Shown: positions 52,301 through 61,476, numbered from the stretch's first letter. The stretch: DNA of 64,000 nt from Chitinophagales bacterium (GCA_017303875.1 JAFLBP010000020.1:59589-123588), one strand, 5' to 3'. Translations and numbers: made by a program. The notes: a model not told the origin generated them from the sequence alone.

Positions 52301-55300
52301 AACCTCAAGGGTGTCAGGATCAGAACAACCAAAAGTTGAAATGCTCCAGACTAAGGTATAAACACCTGATAGTGAGCTGTTAAAGTTGCTTGCCGGGTCG
52401 GCAGGATCCGACAGCGCAGGTGTGCTTCCGGCCGGACTTTCCACGATACTCCAGCTGCCGCTGCTGTTTGCAGGCAATACGGCATTCAGGGGCGCTGCAT
52501 TGCCGCAAACGGTAATATCAGCGCCTGCATCCGCCACCGGAATGGCATGAAAGACAACAGGTTGGCCCGCAGCAATTTTGAAGCAGGGATCATTTGGGTC
52601 GGGGAAGTTATTCAGGTTGTTCCCTACGGCAACGGAGATATAATAGGTCTGTTCATATACCATTCCGTTCTGAAATCCAAAAGTGCCACTGTGGTTTTGG
52701 GCGAATATTTGTCCCGGCGAATTATTGGAATTGCTGTGTAAAATATACGATAGGGTATCATTGCCGTCGAGGATCGGGGCAGTGAGAATAGTTGCAGTAA
52801 CGCTGTCTCCGGCACAGGCTTCCAGTAATGCGCTATTCATGGCGCCGGCATTGGATGTGCAATCGCAACTTGAGCTGCCGCTCACCGACGCGCCCACGCA
52901 ATTGTTGGCATCCTGAATCTGGAAATTAAACATTTGTCCGTTGGCAAAAGAAGCCGAAACAAAAGTATTTCCGCTAATGATAGTGCCATTAACCGTATAC
53001 GGCGGCTGTCCGCCACTAATGTCAAAACTGACGGTGAAATTTTCATTGGCGGCATCACAGCTAAAGTTAAGCGTGCCGGCAACCGGGGGCTGACTAAAGG
53101 TGATTTGCACAGAATCCACATCAGAACAACCATTGATGCTTTCTTGCCAGTTAAATATGTATACTCCTGGTAATGTGGTGTTTACATTTGTTTGAGGCAG
53201 GGCCGGATCGCTAATATTTGCAAGGCCCGGGCCGGAAATTAAAGACCAAGTACCTGTACTTCCATTAAGGTTTAGTGTCGCATTCAACGCTGCATTAAAG
53301 CCGCAAACAAGGGTGTCTGCTCCTGCATTTGCTATTGGTATGGCCTGGATACTGACGGTCAGACAAGATGCCGGGCCTGCGCCGCAACCACTTTGCGGGG
53401 CTACGCAGATGTCGCCGCCGTTGGCGCCCCATTGTACCAAAATGCTGGTGCTGCCTTGCCCACTTAAAATCGTTGCACCTGCTGGTACCGTCCAGTTATA
53501 AGCACTGGCGCCCGCAACGGCATTAATGGTATAGGTAGCACTTGCTCCGGCGCACAACAAGACAGGGCCACTCACCACAGGGGAGGGAGGCGCTGTTTCG
53601 AGCGTAACGTTCAGACATTGCTGATCGGTGGTGTCGCAGGCATTGTAGGCGCGCACGCAAACGCTCCCTTGTATACCTGCTCCGGTCCATTGTACCTGCA
53701 AGGTGTCATTGCCCTGGCCGCTTACAATAGTGCCACCACTAACGGTCCATTCAAAGCCATTGGCATTTGCCGGATTACCCACCACATAGGTACTGGTACT
53801 GCCCTGGCAGGCGAGTGTATCCCCGGACAAGACAGGAATGGCAGGCAAATTGGTAATTTGTACGGGTAGACAAACCTGTTGACTGGTACCGCAGGTATTG
53901 GTTGCCGTAACACATATATTACCGCCTGAACCACTACCCCAGTTCACCAAAATTGCATTCGTACCTTGTCCGGAAATAATAGTACCCGAAGGAGGTACCG
54001 TCCAGGTGTAATTGCTGACGCCGGCAATCAGGTTAATCTGATAGGGCTCAAGGCTGCCGGCACAAACCAGGACATTGCCTTGCGGCTGGCCGGGCAGCGG
54101 TAATGGATTGACTACTATTGGTTTACATACCTGCGCACTGGTGCCGCAGCTATTGTTGGCGGCTACACAAACGTTGCCGCCCGTGTTGGTAGCCCATAAA
54201 ACCTCTACCTGATTGGCGCTTTGTGTAAGTACCGTAACGCCTGGCGGCAGCGTCCAGATATAATTGGCTGCACCGGGCGAGAGCGCTGCGGTAAACGTAG
54301 CGGTTTGCCCGAAACACAAGGTATCCGGCCCGCTGATACCTGCCGGTACAGCTGGCGGATTTTGATCGGCTATGACAGTAACTTCCGTAGAGTCGCAGCA
54401 TTGTACGCCATTACTTGTACGGCAAACCCTGAGTTGGTAAGTTCCCGGCGTATTAATCGTTGTATTAATGGTAGTTGTGGAGCCGGTAATATTACCGCCA
54501 TTGCTGGCAGTCCATTGATACGCAACCCCGAATCCGGAGCTGGAGCCAATACCCAATAAGGTAATGCTGTTCACACCACAGGCTAATGCAGGCGGTGGCG
54601 CAATATAGGCAACTGGCGTTAGCATAGTGATCGTCAGTCGGACGATACTGTCACAACCTAAGTAACTTTCGAAACGTTCAAAATAAGTTCCCGGCGAGCA
54701 GTAGCTTTCAAAACCCGGAACCTGGCTGCATTCTCCCACGCAAATTGTCTCTGTGCGGTTAACCGTGATTGGCGGAACAACCGTCAGGTGCAATGTTGCA
54801 GTAAACGGACATCCGTTTTGAGTTAAATTGCGTACGTAAGTGCCTGTCTGACAATAGTTTTGATTGTAAAATGTATAACATTGGGGCGCACAAATCGTTT
54901 GAAATTCTTCTACGTTCTGCGGTACTTCCAGGATATTTACATTTACACAATTGGTCGTAATATCGCCACAAAAAGGCGGATTGTTGGAATTCAATTGCGT
55001 GGTGAGCTGCTGAACGGTCAGGGTGCCGTCCGGTGCAGGTATATCACCGGCCTGGGAAGTCAGGTAAGACAAACCGCAAACCGAATACAGCCCCGCATCA
55101 TAGCCACTGAGATCCGGACTGGCGGAGAATTCCTGAATAATGCCACCGGGTCCGCTTATTATATAGGTGTAGGAGTAGTCGGCGGCGGGTGGCGCAACAT
55201 TTGGCGCAGTGTAGGTAGGCGGCAGGTTGAGTACGAGGTTGTTCGAGCCTTGGCAAGCAGTAATATCAGCCTGTGTCAGTTGTCCGGCATTGGCCGCACA

Positions 55301-55906
55301 GGAAAAACAGTTGATCCCGTCCGGATCGCAGAAAGTAATAACGTAATCAAAGAAGTTACCCACGTCGTTGGCCTGGCCATCGACAACTGTGAGGGTCCAC
55401 TGACCATTCACCGGGCCGGTATTAAAGTTTTCCAGGCAACCGGAAGCAGGATAATAGGAGCCGTTGTAGACCCCATTGAGTCCCCAAGCCTGGTTATTGC
55501 TGAATTGGTTGTTAAAACCCGGATCTGGCGAAACGGTTTCTGCACAAGGCAAGAAGGTAATGGACCAGACGGTGCCATCGGTGGGGCCGAAGAAGCCGAT
55601 TGGGCCAACTAACTGAACCGATTGCCCTGCCGGTGAAGTCAGTGTAATGGATAAGTCACCGATGTATTCGTGATCAAATACAAGGGTGACGGCGCAAACG
55701 CCCTGCCCGTTTTGTCCGAGAATCGGATTCGCAGCATTTTCTACCTGAAAAAAGAAATTGCCCGTAAAACCGTCGGGCATGAACTGCGGGCAGTTGGTGC
55801 AAGAGCATTGTTGTGCCTGGGCGGTATTCCGGTTAAATCCAATTAGCAGGATTGTCAGGAAAGATGTCAGGGCAAAAATTTGTTTTACGGTGTAGTTTTT
55901 TCTCAT
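49385..55906 (-). CDS. Giant P-domain/PKD protein with type B T9SS sorting domain
   Basis: A 2173-residue secreted protein. Signal peptide (about 1-31, ending TAQAQ). Residues about 45-195 form a proprotein-convertase P-domain (VTLVFDHEYIGDLSITLTSPAG, GLNGVYNGSYYPASGCLENF, GQWTLTVVDG). A series of PKD-like modules follows (ISGPDTLCFGQTATFTAAL; five copies with IVSGQG/NICV signatures). Then come three related modules of about 267 residues (DNA about 51260-53340) that each begin with a DCT/NCT..AG pair and a CAGDS/CEGDS motif. An SprB-like repeat (GVRCFSDKNGKIELDSVRG) and the type B sorting domain (VYIPNIIDPSS... YDRWGTLLF... SWDGTYKGK) close it. It is probably a surface or gliding adhesin. It is divergent from the subtilase gene. 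Confidence 0.9.
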   Translation of the reverse strand: MRKNYTVKQIFALTSFLTILLIGFNRNTAQAQQCSCTNCPQFMPDGFTGNFFFQVENAANPILGQNGQGVCAVTLVFDHEYIGDLSITLTSPAGQSVQLVGPIGFFGPTDGTVWSITFLPCAETVSPDPGFNNQFSNNQAWGLNGVYNGSYYPASGCLENFNTGPVNGQWTLTVVDGQANDVGNFFDYVITFCDPDGINCFSCAANAGQLTQADITACQGSNNLVLNLPPTYTAPNVAPPAADYSYTYIISGPGGIIQEFSASPDLSGYDAGLYSVCGLSYLTSQAGDIPAPDGTLTVQQLTTQLNSNNPPFCGDITTNCVNVNILEVPQNVEEFQTICAPQCYTFYNQNYCQTGTYVRNLTQNGCPFTATLHLTVVPPITVNRTETICVGECSQVPGFESYCSPGTYFERFESYLGCDSIVRLTITMLTPVAYIAPPPALACGVNSITLLGIGSSSGFGVAYQWTASNGGNITGSTTTINTTINTPGTYQLRVCRTSNGVQCCDSTEVTVIADQNPPAVPAGISGPDTLCFGQTATFTAALSPGAANYIWTLPPGVTVLTQSANQVEVLWATNTGGNVCVAANNSCGTSAQVCKPIVVNPLPLPGQPQGNVLVCAGSLEPYQINLIAGVSNYTWTVPPSGTIISGQGTNAILVNWGSGSGGNICVTATNTCGTSQQVCLPVQITNLPAIPVLSGDTLACQGSTSTYVVGNPANANGFEWTVSGGTIVSGQGNDTLQVQWTGAGIQGSVCVRAYNACDTTDQQCLNVTLETAPPSPVVSGPVLLCAGASATYTINAVAGASAYNWTVPAGATILSGQGSTSILVQWGANGGDICVAPQSGCGAGPASCLTVSIQAIPIANAGADTLVCGFNAALNATLNLNGSTGTWSLISGPGLANISDPALPQTNVNTTLPGVYIFNWQESINGCSDVDSVQITFSQPPVAGTLNFSCDAANENFTVSFDISGGQPPYTVNGTIISGNTFVSASFANGQMFNFQIQDANNCVGASVSGSSSCDCTSNAGAMNSALLEACAGDSVTATILTAPILDGNDTLSYILHSNSNNSPGQIFAQNHSGTFGFQNGMVYEQTYYISVAVGNNLNNFPDPNDPCFKIAAGQPVVFHAIPVADAGADITVCGNAAPLNAVLPANSSGSWSIVESPAGSTPALSDPADPASNFNSSLSGVYTLVWSISTFGCSDPDTLEVVFNEFPQIVNIDRVCDAANENYTVIVEVSGGTAPYTANGQAFAGNTFTSAPFANGQPYNFQFSDANGCPAPVVTGSFLCNCTTDPGTLETQVLKACAGDSVSAQVLTAPQFDGNDIAVFVLHTNSGTTIGQELARNNSGTFGFMSGLMQYGQTYYISRVVGNNLNGQPDPTDPCYKVSVGQPVVFLEIPNPTVINDFDICGTSATLGVNSGSFNGSWTEVGGTTASITQANQAQSLVNVSGAGTYLFQWVAVNDICAGADTLAITFNEIPLLGAITETCSGTNTSYTIDFQINGGTAPFTISGINGTFNGNSFTSAALPNGNIYTFNIIDANGCAIPEVSGVKNCDCTTDAGSLNLLQNSFCEGDSAKAIWNNNGVLDADDDLYFVLHTNAGLSLGTVLARNTTPAFAFGPGLQTGVTYYISAIAGNLVGGSIDPADPCFSITQGIPVQWVPLPNASINGSATICRGSSTTLQISGSGVFPQTVWYRIGNGPEQSIVLNNAQGATLNVNPDITTTYQLIRVRNNNAPGCERLLNGSVVVTVSQPLNAGTALAPLAFCEGSSTVVDLTSRITGASPGGVWTESSTLPSAGNAFNAANATFTPTAQAPGLYKFTYSVDAQAPCPDQSTSIEVQINPNPVADAGADKQLDCSQPSVVIGGNSSSGTGTTYQWTNGATNSGQEKNLTTSNPGTYTLVVSNSFGCSDSDAVLVKIDSTLPSALIKATGVRCFSDKNGKIELDSVRGLYPPVLISINGSAFTQTTTYFPLTPGNYEIRLQDAAGCEWSSGNILVAEPPKLEINLGNDFEISLGDSAIVQAQILPNTGVLDTIYWSPLMDSLRAGSTEQRFYPIKSVQITARAVDTAGCAASDRIWVSVDQMRHVYIPNIIDPSSTTNNLASIFGGNDVEEVELFRIYDRWGTLLFEARDFQADGIQASWDGTYKGKLLPTGVYAYMARIKFKDGERELFKGDITIYR

Positions 55907-56085
55907 GTATGCAAATCAAAAAATCAGCGTTTCTGTGAAATTTTACTATAAATTCAAGCCTCAAAGCGTTCAAAAAGTCGTAAGCGGGCCGAAATGTACA
56001 ACAAGTGCCAACAACATTTGCCTAAAATGCGCGTAATTCAATTTTTTCACCGCAGGTTGCAGGAAAAGCTGCAATTTTGCCCCCT

Positions 56086-58755
56086 ATGAACGAAAGGATA
56101 CATATTAAATTCTTTTCGCTGCTTTTGTCGATCCTGATCTGTCTGTTTACTACTGAAATTCAAGCACAGGCAGAAAGTGAACCCGGCGTTTTTCTTTGCA
56201 GTATAAAGCCCTCCGCTTCAATACATCAACTGCTCGCCCGTTGGGAGCAGCAAACACCCTGGCATTGCCAAAGCCTTGAAAAGGTTTCCGATTTGATGCA
56301 AGTGTGGATGTTGCGTACTGACTGTCCGTCGACGGATATGTCTATCGCACTCGACTGGTTGAATGATCAGCCCGAACTACTTGTGGCGCAGCATAACCTA
56401 CTCACCCAATACAGAGGGCCGGCAGATGGCCTTGAACCCAATGATCCCTTGTTTTTTCAACAATGGCATCTGAGTAATCCGGAAAACCCGGATGCTGCGT
56501 TAATGCTTCCGGAAGCATGGTTGTTTGGGACCGGTGGCCTTAGTACGCTTGGCGACACCTTGGTAGTGGCAATTATTGATGCCGGCATTCAGGATAACCA
56601 CCCCGATCTGGCCGCAAATATGTGGCGAAACAGCGACGAAATTCCCGGCGATCTGATCGACAATGATTACAACGGGTATGTTGATGATTTTCGCGGTTGG
56701 AATGTCTGGACGCACGACGATAACATTAGTAATGGCGCATTGAATCACGGTACACAGGTGACCGGTGTGATGGGGGCAAAAGGGAATAATGGTAAAGGAA
56801 TAAGCGGGGTACTATGGGATGTGAAAAATATGTTTGTTTCTGGCAGTGGTTCGGTTGCGGGTGCGCTTGCATCTTTTGATTATGTATTGAAAATGAGGCG
56901 CTTATATCAGGAGTCAAAAGGTGAAAGAGGTGCTTTTATTGTTGCCCTTAACTGTTCCTGGGGTATCAATAACGGACAGGCCGCACAAGCGCCACTCTGG
57001 TGCGCCGCCCTGGATTCGCTGGGCCAGGCAGGTATTCTGACCATTGCTGCTACCGCTAATCTTCCGGTAGATATTGACCAGGCCGGCGACCTGCCCGGTG
57101 TTTGCCCGAGTCCTTATTTGATTACCGTGACCAGCCTCAATCAAATCAATCAAAAGGCAGTAGATGCTTCCTGGGGAACAGAGCATGTCGACCTCGGCGC
57201 TTACGGGGTAGGAGTGCTGACTACCCAAAGCGGGAGCAGCTACGGATTGGGTTATGGTACTTCTTTCGCCGCACCGCAAGTGAGCGGCGCCATCGCGCTT
57301 TTATACAGCGCCGAATGCCATGAACTTGCGCTGAAAGCCCGCGCTCAACCCGCAGCCGCTGCCGCACGGGCACGCAACCTGCTGTTTGAAAGCGCAGTAG
57401 AGACCCCGGCGCTTGAAGGAATTACAAAAAGTGGCAAACGACTGGATATCAATCGTTTGATGCAACTTTATGCCACGCAGTGCCAAAAATGTCCAAGTCC
57501 TTACGCACTTGACGCTGACGCCGTAAACGATCAGGTAGTATTAACCTGGAAACATGTCGGCGCCATTCAGAAATTCGACGTACGCTGGAGACAGAGCGGC
57601 GCAAGCGCCTGGCAGGATACCTCGATTGGAGAAAAATCACTGACACTTACCACGCTTGCAGTTTGCAGTGCATATGAATTTCAGGTGCGCGGCTACTGTG
57701 ATGAATTGACGCCCGGTGAGTGGTCGGAGCCTTTGTGGTTTACCACGGAGGGCTGTTGTGATGCCCCCGACGGTTTAGCCTTGGCAGCAAGCTCAGCCCA
57801 AACCTTGCACTATACCTGGAATCAAGGTTCGGCACTGAGTAAATTCTGGGTCGAAGTATATCAGGGTTTGATTCAGATTTATGCCAACACACATACCGAT
57901 AACATGCTGCTTTTGGAAAATCTGGATGCCTGTACGGTCTATAAACTGCTGTTGTTTGAACGCTGCGCAGATGGCACACTCTCCGAACCGGCAATCCGCT
58001 ATGCGCAAACCAGCGGTTGCGGCGCCTGCTACGATGCTGCTTATTGTCAATCCAAATCGGCAAGTGCAGCACAGGAATGGATTGAGCGAGTAAGCCTCGG
58101 CGCCTGGCAGCATGACTCCGGCGAAGCCGGAAACGGCTACCAGTTGTTTACCGCCGATTCTATTACACCGCCAAGTCTGATTAAAGGCATGGCAACGCCG
58201 ATTCACATCACACCCGGCTTCCTGGGGCAAGCCAAATTCCAGCACTTCAGGGTATATATTGACTGGAACCAGGATGGTGATTTTGCAGATGCAGCCGAGT
58301 TGGCTTTTGATCCCGGTTTTGCTTCTAATCAGGCCTGCAAAGGCGAAATTATTGCCCCACAAACGGCCTTGACCGGCCTCACCCGGATGCGGATCAGCAT
58401 GAAAATGAAAGGTAATTTTACCCAGGCGCCCGAACCTTGTGAGTATTTTCAATACGGGCAGGTAGAGGATTATTGCCTGCGCGTAGGCGATAACCTCGTG
58501 GATGCGCCGACAGTGGAGATGGAAGCGCCGGCACTGCGTCTGTGGCCGATTCCTGCCAACGATATTCTGCACGTTGAAGTGCCTGATGCAGATGATATTT
58601 TGTTTAAAATCAAAGACTTAAGTGGGCGTTTAATCCTCGCCGGCAACTTGGATGCCGCCAAGCAAATTGACCTTTCGGGATTAGCCAAAGGCGCCTATTT
58701 GCTCGAAATACATACTGCCGGAAAAGCCTCCACAGGCTTATTTATCCGCCAATAG
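56086..58755 (+). CDS. Secreted subtilisin-like protease with FN3 and GEVED domains, T9SS type A sorting
   Basis: An 889-residue product from the ATG at 56086 (a TTG at 56077 adds only three residues). Signal peptide ends EIQAQ (about 28). An N-terminal propeptide-like region (about 30-125) is followed by an S8 domain with Asp165 (AIIDAGIQD), His221 (NHGTQVTGVMG) and Ser393 (GYGTSFAAPQVSG). Two FN3 domains (CPSPYALDADAVNDQVVLTW; DAPDGLALAASSAQTLHYTW) and a GEVED domain (YIDWNQDGDFADAAELAF... YGQVEDYCLRV) come next. The last ~75 residues are a type A sorting domain (IKDLSGRLILAG... LAKGAYLLEI). It is an exported surface protease. The bases before the ATG, TTTTGCCCCCTATG, resemble the bamD start region. 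Confidence 0.94.
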   Translation: MNERIHIKFFSLLLSILICLFTTEIQAQAESEPGVFLCSIKPSASIHQLLARWEQQTPWHCQSLEKVSDLMQVWMLRTDCPSTDMSIALDWLNDQPELLVAQHNLLTQYRGPADGLEPNDPLFFQQWHLSNPENPDAALMLPEAWLFGTGGLSTLGDTLVVAIIDAGIQDNHPDLAANMWRNSDEIPGDLIDNDYNGYVDDFRGWNVWTHDDNISNGALNHGTQVTGVMGAKGNNGKGISGVLWDVKNMFVSGSGSVAGALASFDYVLKMRRLYQESKGERGAFIVALNCSWGINNGQAAQAPLWCAALDSLGQAGILTIAATANLPVDIDQAGDLPGVCPSPYLITVTSLNQINQKAVDASWGTEHVDLGAYGVGVLTTQSGSSYGLGYGTSFAAPQVSGAIALLYSAECHELALKARAQPAAAAARARNLLFESAVETPALEGITKSGKRLDINRLMQLYATQCQKCPSPYALDADAVNDQVVLTWKHVGAIQKFDVRWRQSGASAWQDTSIGEKSLTLTTLAVCSAYEFQVRGYCDELTPGEWSEPLWFTTEGCCDAPDGLALAASSAQTLHYTWNQGSALSKFWVEVYQGLIQIYANTHTDNMLLLENLDACTVYKLLLFERCADGTLSEPAIRYAQTSGCGACYDAAYCQSKSASAAQEWIERVSLGAWQHDSGEAGNGYQLFTADSITPPSLIKGMATPIHITPGFLGQAKFQHFRVYIDWNQDGDFADAAELAFDPGFASNQACKGEIIAPQTALTGLTRMRISMKMKGNFTQAPEPCEYFQYGQVEDYCLRVGDNLVDAPTVEMEAPALRLWPIPANDILHVEVPDADDILFKIKDLSGRLILAGNLDAAKQIDLSGLAKGAYLLEIHTAGKASTGLFIRQ

Positions 58756-58800
58756 CGCAAAACTTGCAGCGCGTGTTTACTTTTACGGGAAATTTTTGAA

Positions 58801-59229
58801 ATGCCGTCACAAGTATACCTTCTTTTGATTGCCTGCTGCCTGTTTTGCTGTGCAGCTACTCCGGTATCTGCTCAAAATCCGGTGCTGGATTCAGAACTAA
58901 AACGATTTGAAGCGATGATTGCGCGCGACACCAACCGATTGCGCAATTTTCTGACTTCCGATATGATCTATGTGCATTCCAATGGATTGGAAGAAAGCAG
59001 AGCACAACATCTGCGGAATATTGCCGCCGGCAAAATTATTTATGAAGCCATGAACCGCGAGTCGTTTAAATATGTGCGCTACGGCCGGACGGCGATCGTC
59101 AACGGGCAAATACAGGTAAAAGGCAAATTGAATCAATCTCCTTTTGAGGTAAAACTTTTATATACAGCCGTTTACAGAAAAAGAAAAGGGGAGTGGCGTC
59201 TGTTGCGCTGGCAGAGTACCAAACCGTGA
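58801..59229 (+). CDS. Secreted DUF4440/NTF2-like protein
   Basis: A 142-residue protein with a signal peptide (about 1-24, ending VSAQ). The rest has the NTF2-like cone shape of DUF4440: a first helix (LDSELKRFEAMIARDTNRLRNFLTSDMIYVHSNG), then strands RTAIVNGQIQVKGK and FEVKLLYTAVYRKRKGEWRLLRWQ. DUF4440 proteins often carry or bind small ligands; none is evident. The gene starts 45 bases after the subtilase stop on the same strand and is three bases from the convergent asparaginase gene. Confidence 0.82.
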   Translation: MPSQVYLLLIACCLFCCAATPVSAQNPVLDSELKRFEAMIARDTNRLRNFLTSDMIYVHSNGLEESRAQHLRNIAAGKIIYEAMNRESFKYVRYGRTAIVNGQIQVKGKLNQSPFEVKLLYTAVYRKRKGEWRLLRWQSTKP

Positions 59230-59232
59230 TAC

Positions 59233-60252
59233 TTAAAAAATCATCACGTCTTTCTCGCCGGGTTTGGCAAAAGCGCGATACATACCCTCCGAATTAAAAG
59301 GCATGGCAATATTGCCGTTTTTATCCACGGCGATCAAGCCGCCCTCGCCGCCTTTTTCTACTAATTTTTTCATAACTACTTCATTGGCAGCATCTTGTAG
59401 CGACATGCCTTTATAAGCTATCAAGGCCCAGACATCATGTGCAACGGCGTATCGGATGAAAAATTCACCGTGTCCGGTACAGGAAACGGCGCAAACGGCA
59501 TTGTCGGCATAAGTGCCGGCTCCTATAATCGGTGTATCGCCGAGCCGGTTCCAGCGTTTGTTGGTCATACCGCCGGTACTGGTACCTGCCGCGAGATTGC
59601 CCGCCTTATCGAGCACCACACAGCCCACCGTGCCGAATTTGTAATCCGGATTTGTACTTTCAAGGCTTCCGGTTTTGGGCTTGGATTTTTCGGACTCAAG
59701 TTGTTTTTGAAGCGCTTGCCAACGCGGTTCGGTATAAAACCATTTGGGATCAATCAGTGCTATGCCCTGTTCGGTGGCAAAACTTTCAGCTCCGGCGCCG
59801 CTCAATAATACGTGCGGCGATTTTTCCATCACTGCCCGCGCCAGGCTGATCGGATTTTTGACCCGCTGCACGCCGCCAATGGCTCCGGCTTTTTGGGTGC
59901 GGCCCTCCATAATGCTGGCGTCCAATTCATTTTTGCCTTCATGGGTAAATACCGCTCCGCGCCCGGCATTGAAGAGCGGACAGTCTTCGAGGTAGCGAAT
60001 GGTTTGCTCCACCGCATCCAGTGCCGGCGCGCCACCGCGCAACAAGGTTTCGCCAATGGTCAGGGCCGAATCAAGCGCTGCCCGGTATGCCTGTTCTTTT
60101 TCAGGCGTCATGTTTGCCTTGCCCAGCGTGCCCGCGCCGCCGTGAATGGCAATGGCATATGCAGGGCGTGGTGTTGAAGGCGGAGTAGGGGAGGACTGGC
60201 AGGCGGAAAAAGCCATAACAAGGGGCAAAGCGTAAAACAGGAGGTGGCGCAT
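59233..60252 (-). CDS. iaaA: Isoaspartyl peptidase/L-asparaginase (Ntn hydrolase), predicted lipoprotein
   Basis: Cleaves isoaspartyl dipeptides and L-asparagine after self-splitting into alpha and beta subunits. The nucleophile Thr208 in YKFGTVGCV is the first residue of the beta subunit. IHGGAGT near the N-terminus, GRGAVFTHEG, and GGMTNKRWNRLGDTPIIGAGTYAD line the active site. The ATG at 60252 gives a signal with lipobox FSAC (Cys18), predicting an envelope lipoprotein. An ATG at 60300 overlaps the upstream stop in an ATGA and cannot be excluded, but it would bury the signal. The length (339 residues) is normal. It sits downstream of the DUF547 lipoprotein. Confidence 0.9.
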   Translation of the reverse strand: MRHLLFYALPLVMAFSACQSSPTPPSTPRPAYAIAIHGGAGTLGKANMTPEKEQAYRAALDSALTIGETLLRGGAPALDAVEQTIRYLEDCPLFNAGRGAVFTHEGKNELDASIMEGRTQKAGAIGGVQRVKNPISLARAVMEKSPHVLLSGAGAESFATEQGIALIDPKWFYTEPRWQALQKQLESEKSKPKTGSLESTNPDYKFGTVGCVVLDKAGNLAAGTSTGGMTNKRWNRLGDTPIIGAGTYADNAVCAVSCTGHGEFFIRYAVAHDVWALIAYKGMSLQDAANEVVMKKLVEKGGEGGLIAVDKNGNIAMPFNSEGMYRAFAKPGEKDVMIF

Positions 60253-60296
60253 ACAGGAATGATTACCGGTGAACGATTGATTTTCAGGCAAATATA

Positions 60297-61247
60297 TCAT
60301 TCGTTCAAATCCCAGTCGTATTCATTAAAGGAAATAGACGCATTTGGGTTGATCGTTAAGCTCAAATAAGGCTGCAAGAATGCCCTTAAGTCGCTGAAAT
60401 CTTTTGAATACCAATCAAAAATTTTACTCAGACGTAATTTTCCCGACTGTATATTATTAAAATCTTTATTATTTAAAAATAGACTTGTGCGGGTTTGGAG
60501 CTGTGCATCAAGTTGATCGGCCTCAAAAGCGCGGTTGAACAAAGGCGGGCAGGAGCGAGCGGCACAGTTTAGCGCAAAATGGATACGTGGCTCCTGAAAT
60601 TGCGGACGAATGATTTCGTTTTCGATCTGATTGAGGCTGTAACGCTTATCGCCCAAACGAATACGCCGCACATCCCAGGTTTTGCCACCATCGAGTTGTA
60701 AAATGCTTTTCAGTGGGTAATTATCAACTATAAGTCTGACAGTGAACGCATTATACGCATTAATCCAGTAGGAGAGGCGTTCATTGCGCGACCAATTATC
60801 TGATGGCGGGTGGGCGGCCAGGCTATCGCAATACGCCAAAAGCATCGGCATGTCACGCTTAAAACCTTTGTAATTTACTTTGCCCGCAGCATCCACATGT
60901 CGCTGAAGCAAATCCGACCAGGGGCGGTGATCGGGTGGAGTGGGCACTGGAGGTACTACGGCCGGAGCAGGTGTTGGCCCGGCAGGAGTTGCTGTCGTTG
61001 TTGTTGCCTGCACGGCACTGCTCTGTGTTGGCCGGGCTTTGGCAGCAGCAGGTGCAGATGGGGTAGTGCCAGAACTAACTCGTTGTGAATCAGTGGCTTC
61101 CGGTATTACAGCAACAGGCGCAGCAGGCGCCGTACGCGCGGTATCCGGACTGGTAGCAATGCTGGAAACGATTGGAGCAGGCGGGGCAGGGGCTTGTGTG
61201 CAGGCCGTAAAAAGCACGATTGTGCCTGCCAGGAATAGAATGCGCAT
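60297..61247 (-). CDS. DUF547 lipoprotein with long Pro/Ala/Thr linker
   Basis: From the ATG at 61247 there is a lipoprotein signal (MRILFLAGTIVLFTAC, Cys16). It is followed by about 95 residues of low-complexity Pro, Ala, Thr and Val, a tether. The DUF547 domain (about 110-315) then shows RLSYWINAYNAFTVRLIVDNYPLKSI, HFALNCAARSCPPL and KIFDWYSKDF. The DUF547 function is not established; some Cys and His positions resemble a papain-like fold. A longer in-frame start at 61322 is rejected because it would overlap the upstream small gene's region and lose the lipobox. It lies between the small membrane protein and iaaA. Confidence 0.85.
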   Translation of the reverse strand: MRILFLAGTIVLFTACTQAPAPPAPIVSSIATSPDTARTAPAAPVAVIPEATDSQRVSSGTTPSAPAAAKARPTQSSAVQATTTTATPAGPTPAPAVVPPVPTPPDHRPWSDLLQRHVDAAGKVNYKGFKRDMPMLLAYCDSLAAHPPSDNWSRNERLSYWINAYNAFTVRLIVDNYPLKSILQLDGGKTWDVRRIRLGDKRYSLNQIENEIIRPQFQEPRIHFALNCAARSCPPLFNRAFEADQLDAQLQTRTSLFLNNKDFNNIQSGKLRLSKIFDWYSKDFSDLRAFLQPYLSLTINPNASISFNEYDWDLNE

Positions 61248-61305
61248 AAGGAAAGGACTGTTAATCAAACATTGATGATCGCCAGCCCTTTCCGCTATTG
61301 CGATA

Positions 61306-61476
61306 TCAAGGCCGCGGTGCATTTTGTGAATTTACGATGGCGGCAGGGGGTTCGGATTGGCCCTTCTCCATCGTCTGAATGTAAAGGGCGACGCCGAGGA
61401 TGAGGTGTAGCAGGACGGTGAATACAATTGCCTGACGACGGCTCGTGCGTTCGTTGCTTTCGGTGATGTGATACAT
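61306..61476 (-). CDS. Small single-pass membrane protein (56 residues)
   Basis: A minus-strand ATG at 61476 opens a 56-residue frame ending TGA at 61306. It begins MYHITESNERTSRRQAIVFT, so a basic stretch precedes a single hydrophobic helix (residues about 15-34). A Pro/Gln/Ala-rich tail of about 20 residues follows. A cytoplasmic N-terminus and periplasmic tail fit the charge pattern. The form resembles the start of TonB-like proteins but ends before any such domain. The DUF547 gene starts 58 bases later on the same strand, so they could share a transcript. No family is recognised; codon use and the clean topology support it as real. Confidence 0.6.
   Translation of the reverse strand: MYHITESNERTSRRQAIVFTVLLHLILGVALYIQTMEKGQSEPPAAIVNSQNAPRP

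Noticed and set aside
54860..55612. A 250-codon plus-strand frame
   Set aside because: It is opposite the P-domain region of the 2173-residue gene and shows no protein-like pattern.
57793..58572. A 259-codon minus-strand frame
   Set aside because: It is opposite the FN3/GEVED part of the subtilase, which is intact on the plus strand.
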